This document shows, one piece after another, positions 34,501-48,059 of a stretch of 64,000 nucleotides of DNA (the first letter of the stretch is position 1; the number at the start of each line of letters is the position of its first letter). The notes beneath the pieces are model-generated. The model ran no database searches and had not been told where the DNA came from. It worked only from the letters and a program-made list of their open reading frames with translations. This stretch comes from Nageia nagi (Eukaryota > Pinophyta): the NCBI GenBank assembly GCA_050084985.1, contig JBITNC010000001.1, forward strand, positions 155,124,001-155,188,000, written 5' to 3'. The position numbers and the translations under genes are program-made.

Positions 34501-36500
34501 TTAAAATATTTATATCCTTGATCCAATACACATGCATGTCTACAAGCAATGAAAATACATACTATAGTTATTCTATCAAGTTTAGTTCATAAGTGTTTCA
34601 TTAGATCAAAGAGTTTAAGAATATATTTTTTAATATATCCATGAATTGCATATTATCCATTCGTTATAGTCCATAAAATTATACCTACATCATGCATATC
34701 CTCCAATCATTTGATTCCATTAAATTAGGTACATATATTTTGAAGTAAAATATTATTGAGAGCACTCATGGTTACAAAATATCAAATAGTATTATCAATT
34801 CACTACCTAACATTTAAATACAAATGATTATAAACTCAAAAATATTGTTTCATGTAATGATCAAGTATTTTATTAAGATATATCCTTAAAATTTATGCAT
34901 ATACTCAAATCATTTTATTCCATTATGTTGAGGTATTTTTGTAAATGAATTTCAAAGCTTCATTACCTCAAGATAGCCTACATGGTGAAAAAAATTGATA
35001 ATGCATGTATAATGATTCATATCAAGAATAAATAAATAAGAATACCTCATTCTATTAAAGTATTAACAACACTCATCCACTAAAATGATATGGTTGCATA
35101 GAAATATAATAGATACAAAGATTTTGCTATTAGTATTAGTTTCCAAGTTGTTTACAATATCAAATATTTTAAGGGAATCCTTGATATAGCCATGAATTTC
35201 ACATCCTTCCTACTTTTAAAACTTATTAATCATAGAAATTTGAGGTATATTTTTAAATCATAGATGTAACATTCAAATAGGTTTATTTTAGTTACATACT
35301 AAAGGTGTAATTCATTAAAAACTTATGCCTAAGAATATCAAACTCATGAGTATTATATCATACACTTGAAAAATAAAATATCAATAAAAATATTAATAAT
35401 ACATGTATAATTATTCATCCCAAGAATAATATAATAATATTGGCTCATTTTATTAATGTATTTATAACTCTCATCAATTAGAACTCCATGGATGTATTAG
35501 AACATATACATAAGTTTATGCTCAATCCCATGATTTAATTTAGTAAATTCCTTCACTATCAGGATCTTGTAAAAAAGTATTTTTAGCTTCATTAAGAAGC
35601 TCATTCTATGCATAAATTACAATCATTACATTCCATGAGACTATATATTTGTGCTACATTTCTCTAAAGGAATTTTCATCTTTCTTAAGAATATAATATG
35701 GGAATATCCTATGATAATTGAATTCAATGGGATGGTGTCTCGCTGTTGCATTTTTTGAAATAGTATATGAATCTCAGGTATATTCCAAAACTTCAAAATA
35801 TATTGATCTTGGAAATCTGAAGCATACATTTTCTAGTACTTCTATGTCCTTAAAGTATTTATCATAGGTTTTATTTTTTCTATATTTCTATAAGATTTAA
35901 ATTAATGAAACAAATATACCTCTTATAGATTGCACTTTAGCATCAAATAAAATACATAATATACTAGTAATCTATATGGATTCACACATAGATAAACATA
36001 ATAATAATCCATATTACTTCAAATTTTATGTTACATATTATATGTTGATGTAGGTAAACCAATTTGTCCAAAAAAGGAAGATAGTCATTTGTATGCTTAT
36101 GATGTCTAGTACAAAAATATTATTTCTACCAATAATATTTATACAATTATTTTCATGATTAATAGTATGCAAATAATGTGTTTCAATCATACTAATGAAA
36201 TATATGTTGTTATGTATTTAAATAATGTTGTTTTATCATGATAATAAATTAAATGTTAATTATATATAAATCATGCATATCATCTTTATTGCATTGCATG
36301 AAATTGTATCTACATACATCTTATCAAATAAATTCCATACCTTATTTTTCCTTCATATTTTACATGCACATCTATCATTTTGCATATATATATATACATC
36401 ATGCATGAATAAGAAGGTAAAACCTACATTTATAAAGATTAATCCCAAGAGTAATGTAATTAATGAAAATGTATTTATAAAATTCATTAACTAGACATCA
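31600..36500. repeat. Blocks of a decayed tandem repeat, unit about 0.56 kb
   Basis: Two phrases recur. One is like CCTCAAGATAGCCTACATGG followed by CAATGCATG and TAATTATTCATATCAAGAATAA: near 31,600, 33,840, 34,410 and 34,968, with shorter versions near 35,395 and 36,425. The other is like AGCTTCATTAGATGAAAGAG followed by TATCC and CCATGAATTGCA: near 33,228, 33,987 and 34,600, weaker near 35,140. Neighbouring spacings are about 560-570 bp where the order is undisturbed. The array is interrupted by 31,700-33,220. No coding region is visible. Confidence 0.55.
31700..33222 (+). mobile_element. Degenerate retroelement fragment with LINE-like oligo(A) end
   Basis: This interrupts the 0.56-kb repeat. 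Plus-strand frames with long open stretches broken by single stops occur at about 31,945-32,195 (LEIDISSENVLARVGNRSN) and 32,430-32,870 (IQIVNLEDQTPPIQFKIKN). They are Lys/Glu/Ser-rich with no recognised domain and might be the C-terminal part of a LINE ORF1. The segment ends with CAAAATTTACCTATTAATAAAAAAAAAAG (about 33,190-33,218), shaped like a plant LINE 3' end. A short (TA)n(TG)n microsatellite lies at 32,930-32,962. No RT motif or clear target duplication was found. Confidence 0.38.
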
Positions 36501-37210
36501 ATGGTTGAACAATATGTCACCAAGATCCACCTACATTGGTAAAGAAATTTATTTATCAAAATATAAGTAGGCATATCATATTAAGATTGACATGTTTATG
36601 TTGGTCATTGCACTTTTCTTGAATCTATAGATCTTAATAATTATATTCATCCTACATCCATATGCATATTATTATGTTATCATACCTTTTAATTGGGTAT
36701 GTATGAGGCTCACATCAATTCAATAACAATTTTTGATCTTGGATACTTTGAGGTCTTAAGGACTCAAGGAAGGATCTTCTTATATAATGCTTTATTACAT
36801 ATAGGGTATTTTGAAGGATTTTTTTATATAATGCAAGAGATAATGAAGTTCTCTTTTATGGATGTTTGTACCTTCTTTTAGATCTCCCATAGTTGCACAT
36901 GTTAGACAAATTCTTGCAAAGATTATATAAAGTGTAGGTAACACTTTCATTATACAATGCTTTAGTTTGTACAAGGTATACATAAATATTTAAATCAATT
37001 ATATTCATTCCTTGAATAATAAATTTAAGAATAGAGTTTAATTGACCATGATTCATATTTATTATTTTGGTAATCAATAGATTTATATTTTATTTCTTAT
37101 CATCATTTTAATCAATTCTATTATGATACCTTAAATATTTAATAGGATGCCATTCTTATTAAACATTATCTATTCAATGTACCATAGATGTTTTAGTATA
37201 TCTTTAAAAT
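36500..37210. other. AT-rich sequence without recognisable genes
   Basis: Open frames here overlap on both strands and have no family resemblance. Confidence 0.35.
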
Positions 37211-37212
37211 TT

Positions 37213-37516
37213 ATATAAGGCCTAGTACAATGATACAAATCCAAAATATTATTCATTTCAAAAAGCTAAGTTACATTCTAAATTGATAAGCATAAAAGGA
37301 GGATAAGGATACATAATTCCTTTAGTAAACCCTAAAAATCTGAATGACTCTTCAATTTCATAATAGTACTTGGACTTCCTAAGGACATGTAGACTTTCTC
37401 CTACTTAGAAATATAAAAATACAAAAATATTATATACTTTAACACTTATATACACTTATAACACCTAAAATAATTAATATTTACAACTAAATTTAATCCC
37501 TAAGGATTAAGTTTTC
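37213..37516 (-). repeat. Candidate LTR, minus strand
   Basis: On the minus strand it starts TGTTGAAAACTTAATCC and is preceded by a purine tract (GGATTAAGGGGGAA, plus positions about 37,517-37,530), the arrangement of a 3' LTR. Its other end (TATAAGGCCTAGTA on the plus strand) recurs at about 39,590, where the minus strand next to it reads TGATATCAAAG, resembling a degraded tRNA-Met primer site. Beyond about 15 bp the two copies do not clearly match, so an element spanning 37.2-39.6 kb or more is only suspected. No coding sequence lies between. Confidence 0.35.
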
Positions 37517-37530
37517 AACATTCCCCCTTA

Positions 37531-39575
37531 ATCCAAAATGGTCAAGAAAGACATGAAAATAACAATATGTACCTCAAGTTGTGTAGAATATTCCTCACTA
37601 ACAAAAAATAAGAAATATCCTCAAAAGATCCATCTCAAGGATTAAACCAAATGTTTCCCATCACTTAATTTGAGGGGGTGAAAATATTGTAAATATAAGT
37701 CTTCTTGATAAGAGAATTGATACATGTGTATCCATCCAAAAAAAAAGTGTAGATGAAGTCTAAGAATAAAGAAGTGCAACCAAGTCTCCTCCAAGAAACC
37801 ACAAGGAAAGCATTTTCCTCAACATATGTTATTCAAAGGAACATTAAAGATCCATAAATAAATAAATCAAACTTATAATGAATAAATATATCCTAAATTA
37901 AGAGAAAACTATGTGAAGAATAATATTCTCCACCATGAATACAAGAATGATGTGAACAAAAAAACACTTGGTAAGTCTTCCATACATAAAATGTTCACAT
38001 AAGATGTGATGTCCTAAATTCACATCATGTAATCTATATGATACACTTACTTAAAATATCATTAAAGATATCAAGCTAAAGGAATCATGAAAAAAATTTA
38101 CTTTAACAAACAAATTTCTTCATACATATAATGTAGAAATTATGAATAAAGGTGCCTAGTAATCAATTTCTTCATCCATAAACTAGCCTAAAAAAAACTC
38201 AATCATATTGGTATCATCAAAGAAAATCCCCCTCAACATGTGCTACACTTACATGGTGTTAGGTTAACATTATCATTATAATATTATCCAATAATCAAAC
38301 ACATGGAGGCTAAGATGTCATTTCCATTAGAATACTAACCAATCAAAATACCAAACTATCTTCATCTTTGAATCACAAGGTAAATCAAAAGAACTAGTAG
38401 CAAATGTGAAGCAAGAGTAACATAAGCATATTTAAAAATGGTTTCAATGCAATATCAAATATTCAAAACAAATGTAATTATGTACCAATACCTTAAAACA
38501 TCATCTTCATATTCAAGAGTGACTATCATAAAGATGTCATTTTTATCAACCAAATAAGCATGAAAAATATATGATTTCACATCCAAAAGGTATCAAATAA
38601 ATCCTAACTATATTAAACATCAAGATCAAGATCCTCCAACAAATTGCATTACAATGAAATGTATAAAGTTTTTCAAATTTTAGAAATCATGTAAGGTAAT
38701 ATAATTTAATATAATACATAATGAAAAACCTCAATAATATTCCTCTAAAATAATAAGATACCCATAAATAAATATCCCCTTGTTATATGTGTCAAAATTT
38801 TGAACCTTTAGCAAAAAATTTCATCAAAATTGGACTAAAATTACTCAACTTATGAAGAAAATACCATTCTAATTTTAAATAGACTTAAAAATATTAAAAT
38901 GCCATTGAATTATTGATTAATTGGTTAAAATATATTGATATATATAGGATGAATCAATATTCATATTTACACTCTCCATTCAACATAAGTAATGAGGTCT
39001 ACAATTAATAAGTGCACATGTTTCCTTGTAGGTCCATATTTTTAGGTGACAAGTGCATCAGGTGGTGCATGTTATAGGGTGCAATTTTTATGAGTCTACC
39101 TCCATGCAATGAGATTAAGGTAGGGAAATATTCACTAATTTAATGTTAAGTCATGATAGGTGGCATAATATTCTACCAACAGATACTAACAATCATTTAT
39201 AGCCTATAATAAATTCCAATAGAATATGTATAATTCATATATTTGAAAAATGCAAATTAGAGGGCTCCACATTTAGTGCTAGTCATCCAATGAAACATTA
39301 GTATGTAATGAAACTATCCAACAGATTCAAATAGCATTCAAAATATTCAAGAAAAAATACAAATCAAGGTAAGAAACTTTAAAGCACATAACTCACACAA
39401 ATGGGCTCTAAGTTCATTAATATAATATACCAAAATAATTATAATAAAAAATGTGTATTCAAATATGAGATCAAAAATAGATTTTTATAGAGGGATATGA
39501 AGAAAAATAGAGAATAAAAAATGGAGAATAAATGTGGTCTAATAAGTCGATAATTTTGCAAGAAGGGAGAGCTAA
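37531..39575. other. Non-coding interior of the suspected LTR element
   Basis: AT-rich, with no open frame showing retrotransposon domains. If the flanking LTR-like signals are real, this would be a non-autonomous element without genes. Confidence 0.3.
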
Positions 39576-39969
39576 TACTTTGATATCATTATAAGGCCTA
39601 GTATAAGGATGAAAATATTAAGAAAAATAATTTCATGTATTCAATGAAAAATAAGAGTATCATAAAGAGATTATCAATCCTTTGTGAATGTTATTCCAAG
39701 TATTTATGAATTGTTGAAGTAATATTTATGAAGGCTTCCTAATATTTTTAGGACACTAATTTGGAATTTCATTATGATATGTCAATAACAGTATGTGTAC
39801 AAATATATTTAATGCTTTTTTATAAAATAGAAAAGGAAAATATCATAATTTATGATAAATTCACCATCATAATATTATTTAAATGATATATTCATCATAG
39901 GATCATTTTGGAGAGTGGCACAAGTGGTTACAAGGAGCACAAAAGAAGATTAGGGGTTGCTTGCATGAA

Positions 39970-40202
39970 TGCAAGCATTCCCCCATCCTCCCACCTTGAC
40001 CTTTATTCCCACTCTTCCCTCCCATGCAAGCCTTCATCTCCCATGCCTCACCTTGCCTGCCTTTATCTCCCATGACCTACCTCATGTTCTTTCATCTCCC
40101 ACCCCCACCACATATATCTTTATCTCCCACCCATCACCCCTTGCACCTTCATCTCCCACTCGACTACCTAGCATATCTTCATGTCCCACCCCTTGTATTC
40201 TA
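39970..40202 (+). repeat. 29-bp pyrimidine-rich minisatellite
   Basis: CTTCATCTCCCA or CTTTATCTCCCA starts near 40,001, 40,032, 40,061, 40,090, 40,118, 40,147 and 40,177, a period of 28-31 bp. The strand is almost free of purine runs and much more GC-rich than its surroundings. The resulting stop-free frames (for example 39,969-40,211) are a by-product of the repeat and not evidence of a gene. Confidence 0.85.
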
Positions 40203-40210
40203 CTAGCATA

Positions 40211-43200
40211 ATGGTGACCAAGAGGATCCCACTTAGTGAATAATGATTATTTTATGCCCTCTAATATTTTGGTTCTTAGCTATCTTCAAGGAAAACTATA
40301 ATTGCATACGGAGATTACTACAACCACTAATCTAAATTTTTATGGGATATTGAGTGAGGTTGTAAAATGGAAGATCTAGAATCGCTTGTGAATATGGGAC
40401 GTACACCTTTCTTTGATAGATTATATTAGTGGCTACTATAGTCTTCATAGATGGGATGGGCACACTACAAACTTCATAACAAATATAATTAGAATATTTT
40501 AAGCAAACTACATTGATCAGGTTTAGGTGAGGCTCTCCTCAATATTAAGAAGAAACAAAGTATGGTATGAAGATAAAAACACTATAGATTTAGTAGTTGA
40601 TAGACTTTTATTTTAGACTTAGATAGATATACATTTGAATGCAACTAAAATCTGAGTTGTGGATTTCTAAGAATCTCTCTATCATTTAGAATTGTACAAA
40701 ATAATTAGGGAAGGATGAAGAATCAAAATTATTTTTTAAAGGTAGGGTTCTTGTATAAAAAAACCCCTTTCAATTTATCCTTACCAAAAAATAATTGATA
40801 TATTTATCATAAATTAAACTCTAAAATTCAATATTCCACCTACTAAAGATAGCATAAATAGTTGACAAAAGCACAAGAGGTACAAAATGTTTAAGGTATA
40901 TCTTTAGAAGGTTTTGTACTAAAGTTTTTGCTAATTATAGTTGTTATGAATTTTATAGGCACTATATGAATAATATCATGTATTCAATCATAAATAAGAG
41001 TTTATCATTCTTGAATCTAATCATTTGAAAATATTCAAGAGTTTAGCTATCAAAATTTCAAAGTTTTCAATTGTGTGGACTATTTACACTTTTGAAACTT
41101 TCAATTCTAAATAAAACTACATGAATATGGATGCAATTGGGTTTATTTTGAGTGCATGATTTAGTTTTAGTTATATAATATTATATGTTATAAAATAAAT
41201 TCTTAATTTTATTCTTTATACTTTTCATGATGTTTATTTGATATCATGAATCGAGATGTATTAATTAATATAATCTTAAGTAGATAAGGAAAACATTTAT
41301 TAGTAATTATATTTATATTTTAACTATTATCTGATAGGGTTTCTTTTTATTGTATATTCTATGAGACTTAACTTAAATCACTAATAAAAAAAATATATCT
41401 AGTCCTTGTGTATTCTTCCATATTTTTCATACATGTCTATCAAGGCACTCAAAACCATAATATTCTATGAAAAACCATTTTCAAATACTCTTTTATGGAT
41501 GTGAACATCCGTTGTTCTTGAGCTTCCATGATGTAACATAATGGGAAAACATTGTAAAAGGTTATAAGATAGAGAGAGAGAGAGGTATTTGACATAGAGT
41601 GAAATCTATATGTTTGAGAGTGACCAAACTCTATATACAAAGGTGCTTCAGAAACAATTAAATCTATATGTTCTATAAATAGATCAAGACATGTTGAACC
41701 CAAAATCTATTTTCATATTTTTTCAAGTATTACTTTTTGTGTGATGAATCAATATAAATTGCCTAATATCCTATGATATCTTTGAATGGAATTTCTATAC
41801 AAAATAAAAATTTTCAATATATCTATTATGTTCTACACAATAAGAGGATTAGGTATGAATACCATTATAAGGACTTGATCCACTTGAACCTCTTGTTGTG
41901 CATAATGCAATAAATTTATTGGACATAATATGATATATATATAAGAAGGAGAAATTTACTTCTTTAGGTATATGTACATAATTCATAACATGGTTAGTTG
42001 ATTTTATAGGAACTAGCCTCTTTATCAAAAAATATATTTGATTATGATCATCCATTTTGTGCTTAAAACCCTTTTAGCCCATTTCATGATATTAATTTTA
42101 TGCATATCCTATGATCATTGCAATCAATTAAAGATATCTACATCATGCATATTCATTAACAATTCATAGTAATAGTAAAAAGTCTATCAAGGCACTCAAA
42201 ACTATAACATATGATATAAATTTGATTTTATAGAGTCTTTGATGTATGTATAAACCTTATTGCAAATATCCTAGTTTTGTACATGCTTTCAAAATATTGT
42301 GAAAGCTTAATTGATCTTGTTGGAATCCTATTAGTATTTGATATATTTTATGAAATTATGAAAATGCTTGTAAAGGAAATATGTGAAATTTGTAACATTA
42401 AATTAAAGGAAATTATTGGTTATGGATGTCTGTAGGAGTTAAAGATATATTAAAGAGCATAACAAGATATGTATATCCAAAATCGAAACTAGGAAATTAT
42501 TATTATTGATAAGATTGAGTATTTACTCCATATATGTATTATTTATTTTAAAATTTATAATTGATACATCTCTACTAGGTAAACAAAAAACATACATCTG
42601 ATAAAAACCTACTTTTAAAAAGTATTTCATGTAAATATAAATCCTATTATAAATCCCCTAGTTTAGTGAATGCTTTGAGATGATGAAAAATATGAAGTTG
42701 ATTTGATAAATGCTACTATTTATTTCATTTAATAAAAAAGTATCAGTGTAAAATTAGAAAATATATATCTTTCATAAATTAAAATTATCATATTCCATGA
42801 TATTATGCCTTTTACAATCATATAATAAAAATATACCATCAAAGAACATGTTTAGAAATGTAGAGATTACATTTTTTTAAAATTTAACAATAAGAGGAAT
42901 ATTTTAAACTTACCTCTTATGATTTTAAAGGTGGTTTACAATCACCCTCTTAGTTTTTTAAGGGAAATTAAGAACCACCTTCTTAGGGTTTAAAAATTTC
43001 CTTCTTAGGTAAAGACACCTAATTATTTTGGTAGTTGTAAATGATTAAGATGATAATTTAAACCCTATGATGATAGTTTGGATGTTTTATTCTATAATAA
43101 ATAAAGGTATAATATTTGTAATACTTTTACCCATAATTATAGGCTATTGAACTTTTAATGATGTCATCATAGTCAATGACATGAAAACTATCGTTAAACA

Positions 43201-43980
43201 TATTTAAGGGGGATGTTAAAACTATCATTAAACATCTTTAAGGGGGATTTTAAATAGCACTTATTTCCCTTATTGGTTTAGTATTCATTACTACTCTTAG
43301 GAATATTAATAAAAAATTATTATCTTTATGAGATTACATCTAATATAAGTAAATGAGTCTTTTCAATTCTTAGTGTTAGCATCAGATCTAGTTTTAAAGT
43401 TCATATAAGAACTAATTTTCTATCATCTATGAGAACCAATTATTATATAAATATATATCCTATACAAGAGAAAAAGTTTTATAAATACAAAATACTAGTT
43501 AAATAATCCTAAAGAACTTACCTTATATGGAACAACAATATACCTATATTTATTCTCTATCTTAATTAGTTTACAAATACTATGTGAAAGGTTTGTTGGA
43601 ATATGATAGGAAATTAGAAAGATAATTAGAAAGATAGCATAAGAGAATTATAAATATGTAATTATATTAGACACATCCATAATATTGATTATACAAGATT
43701 CATGCTAATATTAATAACATTATCCTTCAAGGAAAAAGTACTATCAAGGTATTATTTCTTTATGGAAAATAGTATCAAAATATGGGAGAAAGTAGTTGAG
43801 TGATTTCTCTTGGAGAGTTCAATAAAATTGAAGATTCCTTCTCATTGGTAACATAATTCATATCTATCTATAAATATTGTTAGGATAACACAACTAATTT
43901 TAACATTTAGTTTATTAATATGTAAAAATAGATACCATAAGAGGAAATACCAATATACATATATGATGTAAGATATTTTA
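40211..43980. other. AT-rich sequence without recognisable genes
   Basis: No supported gene. Short dispersed duplications are visible: TATCAAGGCACTCAAAAC near 41,439 and 42,184, and CATGTATTCAATCA-AAATAAGAG near 40,977, related to about 39,632. These suggest very old repeats. Confidence 0.4.
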
Positions 43981-46734
43981 TTTTAGAGTAGGACTACAAA
44001 TTTAACAATATAATGAAATGATTTTTTCCTAAGTTTTTCAAATAGTAATATTAGAAGAAAATATTATTATATTAGTACAAAACCTACATCTTAGAGTTAC
44101 AATTTCTACCATTTAAAAAATACCTCAACCCATATATTGATCCCTACTAATAGCTTTAGGTGCTCCTTCATTGGTTCCCCTACCCACTATTTTGAAACAT
44201 AAAGCTTTCTCATAGAAAATAAATACACCAAAAAGTCTTCCTTGGTACAATACTAAATTATCTACTTATCTTTCACTACCTAATCCAAAATTCATGAATG
44301 CTAATGAAATGTAGGAGTTGACAATAATAGTAAAATTTTTAGAAAATAAGATCATAATCATGGAAAGGAAATCTATGATAAGGCATATAATAGATATTAA
44401 TCAAATATGCTACCATAAATAATAAAGGAATCTAAATATTTACAAGTACTATAATTAAGAACATAAATACCTTTACTAAAGAAGCACAAGTGGATCACTC
44501 TTTTTCTTGGTTCCTAAATTACAATGATCTTGATTTATCACTTCCTTATTTAATATATCAACATCCAAGATAAAATGGCTATACAAAAAAGTTGAAAATA
44601 AAGAGTCTAGTAGCTATAAACATATATCTAAAATATAATTTTGTAGCAAAATTTTGTAGAAATATTATTAAGAACATAAACACCTTTACTGGATAATTGT
44701 AAATAGATCACTCTTTTTCATTAGTTTTTAAATTATAATTATATTCATTTATCAAATACTTTTCTAATATATCATATCAAATAAAATGGATTATATCTAA
44801 AATAGGTAAAAATTAAGAATCTATTAGGATATAAGCATAGATTAAAACTATAATTCAGTAGTAGAAAGTTTTACTAAACTAGATGTTTATCAAGTCTAAA
44901 ATAGATTTTGGAAGATGCCATGTGAACTAGAACCTAATATATAAAAGGAATCTAAAGCCTCCTCATTCCTAGTAAAATGGTATTATAAGGAGATATCAAA
45001 TGAGGAATGTAAGATTTAAAATTTTAGAAATATTCAAGAGGAATCTAGGGGTTAAGCTATAAGAAAGTAATATTTTCCATTAGTTACAATTAAATTCTAA
45101 AGTCAATAATTGACCCTTTAAGATAGAAATAAAGTTTTTCTTCTTATCCTAAAAGAAGGTAACCACATAGGAAATCCAAGTAGAACATATTTCAAGAACT
45201 AAAAAATACTACTTTAAAATAAATAATGTATGATGTATAGTTGATACTTAGAAATTTTAATTTTATTAAAGTATCCTCAAAAAAATATTTTAAAGAGATT
45301 ATTATCTAGAAAATAAATTTAGTACAAAATCAATAAATCTTGGGAATAGGTAAGAATAGGCATCCAACATTATTTTTCCTTAAAAATGGAATAATATTTG
45401 GTTTATAATTGTATGGTAAACTCCAAAGTGATGATGATTATTATTTAAAAGGTACTATATGAAATAATGAAGATTGATTTTACTCAAACAAGCTTAGGCA
45501 TACTAAAATTCGATGAGACTTCAATTTAGTTTATTGGAGTGATTAAAAACATACTCATGGTAGTCTATAAAATTCTTAAAATTACCATTATACAATAGGA
45601 AATTGTTTTATACCTCCCTCATTCATTTATTCATATCTAGAGAATTTACTACTAATTGTTTATATTTCAATAGATTGCTCTCATATGGTACTACCTTATC
45701 AAGGAAAAAAAGAAATAAATATATAAAAACCTAAGCCATAACATGTTGAGAAGATGATATTGGATAACATCATATTATTTAATGAATCATTCAAGGTAGT
45801 TGAAGAATTAGTAGATTAAATTCAATAAGCTCATAATAAAGTTTTATTAGCAACATTCAATTCCATGATTGAAACAAGGCTAGGTACTTATTGAGTTTAC
45901 TAGATGGAAGAGAAATCATGTACAACCATAACTAATAAATATATAAGAAAAATAAAAAATTCTAAATGTATTTTGATGAAATTATAAATAAAAATGGAGT
46001 ACAATCTAGAGTAGTTTCAATATCCTTATTACATGGAATTAAAATTATTTTATATAAGTTGAGATAGAGTTCTATAAACATAGTTGGGTATGATGTTATA
46101 GATCCATTCCTATCATAAGTTACAAAAAATGATCATTAGATACTTTTTAATATTAGGATATTAAAAGTTGGTAGTGAATCAAATCATAATTAATAGTTGT
46201 TATAAGCATCACTACCTAAAATCTTATATCAATATATTATTAGATTCTTTAAAAAGTCTTAACATTGTAAATATAAAAGTAATCCTTAGGAAAAGTAGCC
46301 CTCTTGCTAATACCATAACTATGAAATAGGATAATTTTCATCCTTTTCTTGAATTTCAAAATATATTGAAGGAAGAAAATTTATATTTAGAACATTAATC
46401 CCTCATAATGATAATTTATTATAATTATTTGATAAGAAAAAAAAATAACTTTGATTTCATGATGCAATAATATATATATTAAATATGAAACCATGATATT
46501 AGAACATTCTAATGAATATGATGTAATACAATTAAAGCATATTGATATCCCAAAGAGGTGGATCACTTTTAAGTTCATATTTCATCATGATGATACATTA
46601 AAGGTAGGTAAAGTACAAATGAAAGAGTAAAACTATAAGGAAGTATAAAGAGCCCTAGAAAAAGCCTTAAAGCTTAGTATGAAAGGGAAAATATAGTTAA
46701 ATACTAGTGATTTTTAAATATTTATAATTGTTTT
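43981..46734. other. AT-rich sequence, possible gag region of a decayed gypsy element
   Basis: It lies directly upstream of the reverse-transcriptase relic in the same orientation, so it may be its eroded gag-protease part, but no motif could be read. A direct duplication of about 213 bp is visible: TTAAGAACATAAATACCTTTACT near 44,456 and TTAAGAACATAAACACCTTTACT near 44,669, each followed by a GATCACTCTTTTTC phrase. Confidence 0.35.
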
Positions 46735-47620
46735 ATGCATATTATAGCATGGATTTATGATGATCTAAATGTATATAGTAAGAAATTCATCCAACATACA
46801 ATCAAACTCTTATTGAATGTTAAGCCTTTCAACTAAAAAATAGCACCTCTAGAATCCTTGATGAAATAGAAGTTATTAAACTTGAAAAACATAAATAATA
46901 TTCATCCCATAAAGAATTATAATTGGATAGTTAACTTTATCTCAATAAATAATAATAATAAATATATTGCATCATGTGTCAACTTAAAAAACCTTAATAG
47001 AGTTTCTCTAAAGGATTGTTATATATTATATTAATTGAATAAAATATTAAAACTATGATTGAAGAAGAGAGATTTTAGTTTCTTATGGACTCTCAAGATA
47101 TAACCAAATTTGGATAAAAGATAAGGATCACCATAAATTCATGTTCAAATTTTTTTTCTACCAATGAATGCTATTTGAATTTTTAAATATGAACATAACT
47201 TTTCAGTGGGTCATGAAATTATCTTTCAAAGAAGTGGTAAATAACATTATTTTAATTTAGCTAGATGATATAATTTTATCCTTATATAGTAAGGATGAAT
47301 GCATAGATCACCATCAAATAATATTTAACAAATATCAAGATTTAATAATCCTTTTAAATTTAAAAATTCATTTTTTTATCCATGAAAGGAACTTACTCAA
47401 CATATCATTTTGAAAGGAATCTTAGCATTGATATGGATAAATTGAAAGCTAAATTTGAACTCCTTATTCTATAATGTAATAATGCACTCTAATATTTATT
47501 TGGAAAAAAATTATAAGAAAATTTCTTATAGACTTTCACAAATAGTGAAACCAATGATCATGCATTAACATGATATCTCCTTAATCTAGTCATCAAAAGA
47601 AAGAATAATAATCAATACAA
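46735..47620 (+). pseudogene. Ancient Ty3-gypsy reverse-transcriptase relic, plus strand
   Basis: In drifting plus-strand frames the order matches a gypsy RT. IIAWIYDDLNVYSKKFIQHT (about 46,745-46,805; families read AWSYEDLKTYD-SIIQHTIP) leads to NVKPFN, then YIASCVNLKNLNRVSLKDCY (about 46,965-47,025), then FLMDSQDI followed by KIRI/WIKDKDHHKFMF (about 47,080-47,150). VMKLSFKEV and a damaged LDDIILSLYSKDE (about 47,260-47,300) mark the catalytic YLDD block, and IDMDKLKAKFEL (about 47,430-47,465) the connection. Stops and frameshifts are dense. It is far older than the chromovirus at 20-27 kb and of a different gypsy lineage. Confidence 0.65.
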
Positions 47621-48055
47621 ACATCATATTGTCTTTAACATTATTAAATATAAATATATTTAATGAGTAAAATTTATATATTCAAACACCTATAAAAGTA
47701 AATCATAATATGTTTGAATATCAATCATAATTATGTTGAGAGGCATTCTACAACCACAAGTAAAGGGGTATGTGGAGGACCCAAATGTCTATAACAAAAA
47801 TATGTCAAATAAAAATTAACATTTTAATTAAAAATTAAGGATTTGGTTAAACTAAAAAAGAAAAGAAAATTAATATATAAAACTATATAAATATATTAGA
47901 ATAAACTATAATTTTTTGCTTATGTTGGATGGTGGATTTTAAGGATCTAAGAATATGTACATAGTTGTTAGATATAATTATTTAAGATCTTTTCCTAATG
48001 TATCAAAACATATCAAAATATGGAGGTTCAATCTTCCCTGGCATCATACTACACA
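47621..48055. other. Sequence without recognisable features
   Basis: May be the eroded RNase H part of the relic to its left; no motif was readable. Confidence 0.3.
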
Positions 48056-48059
48056 CCAT

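Noticed and set aside
39969-40211. Pro/His/Ser-rich protein gene
   Set aside because: The frame is a by-product of the 29-bp pyrimidine repeat.
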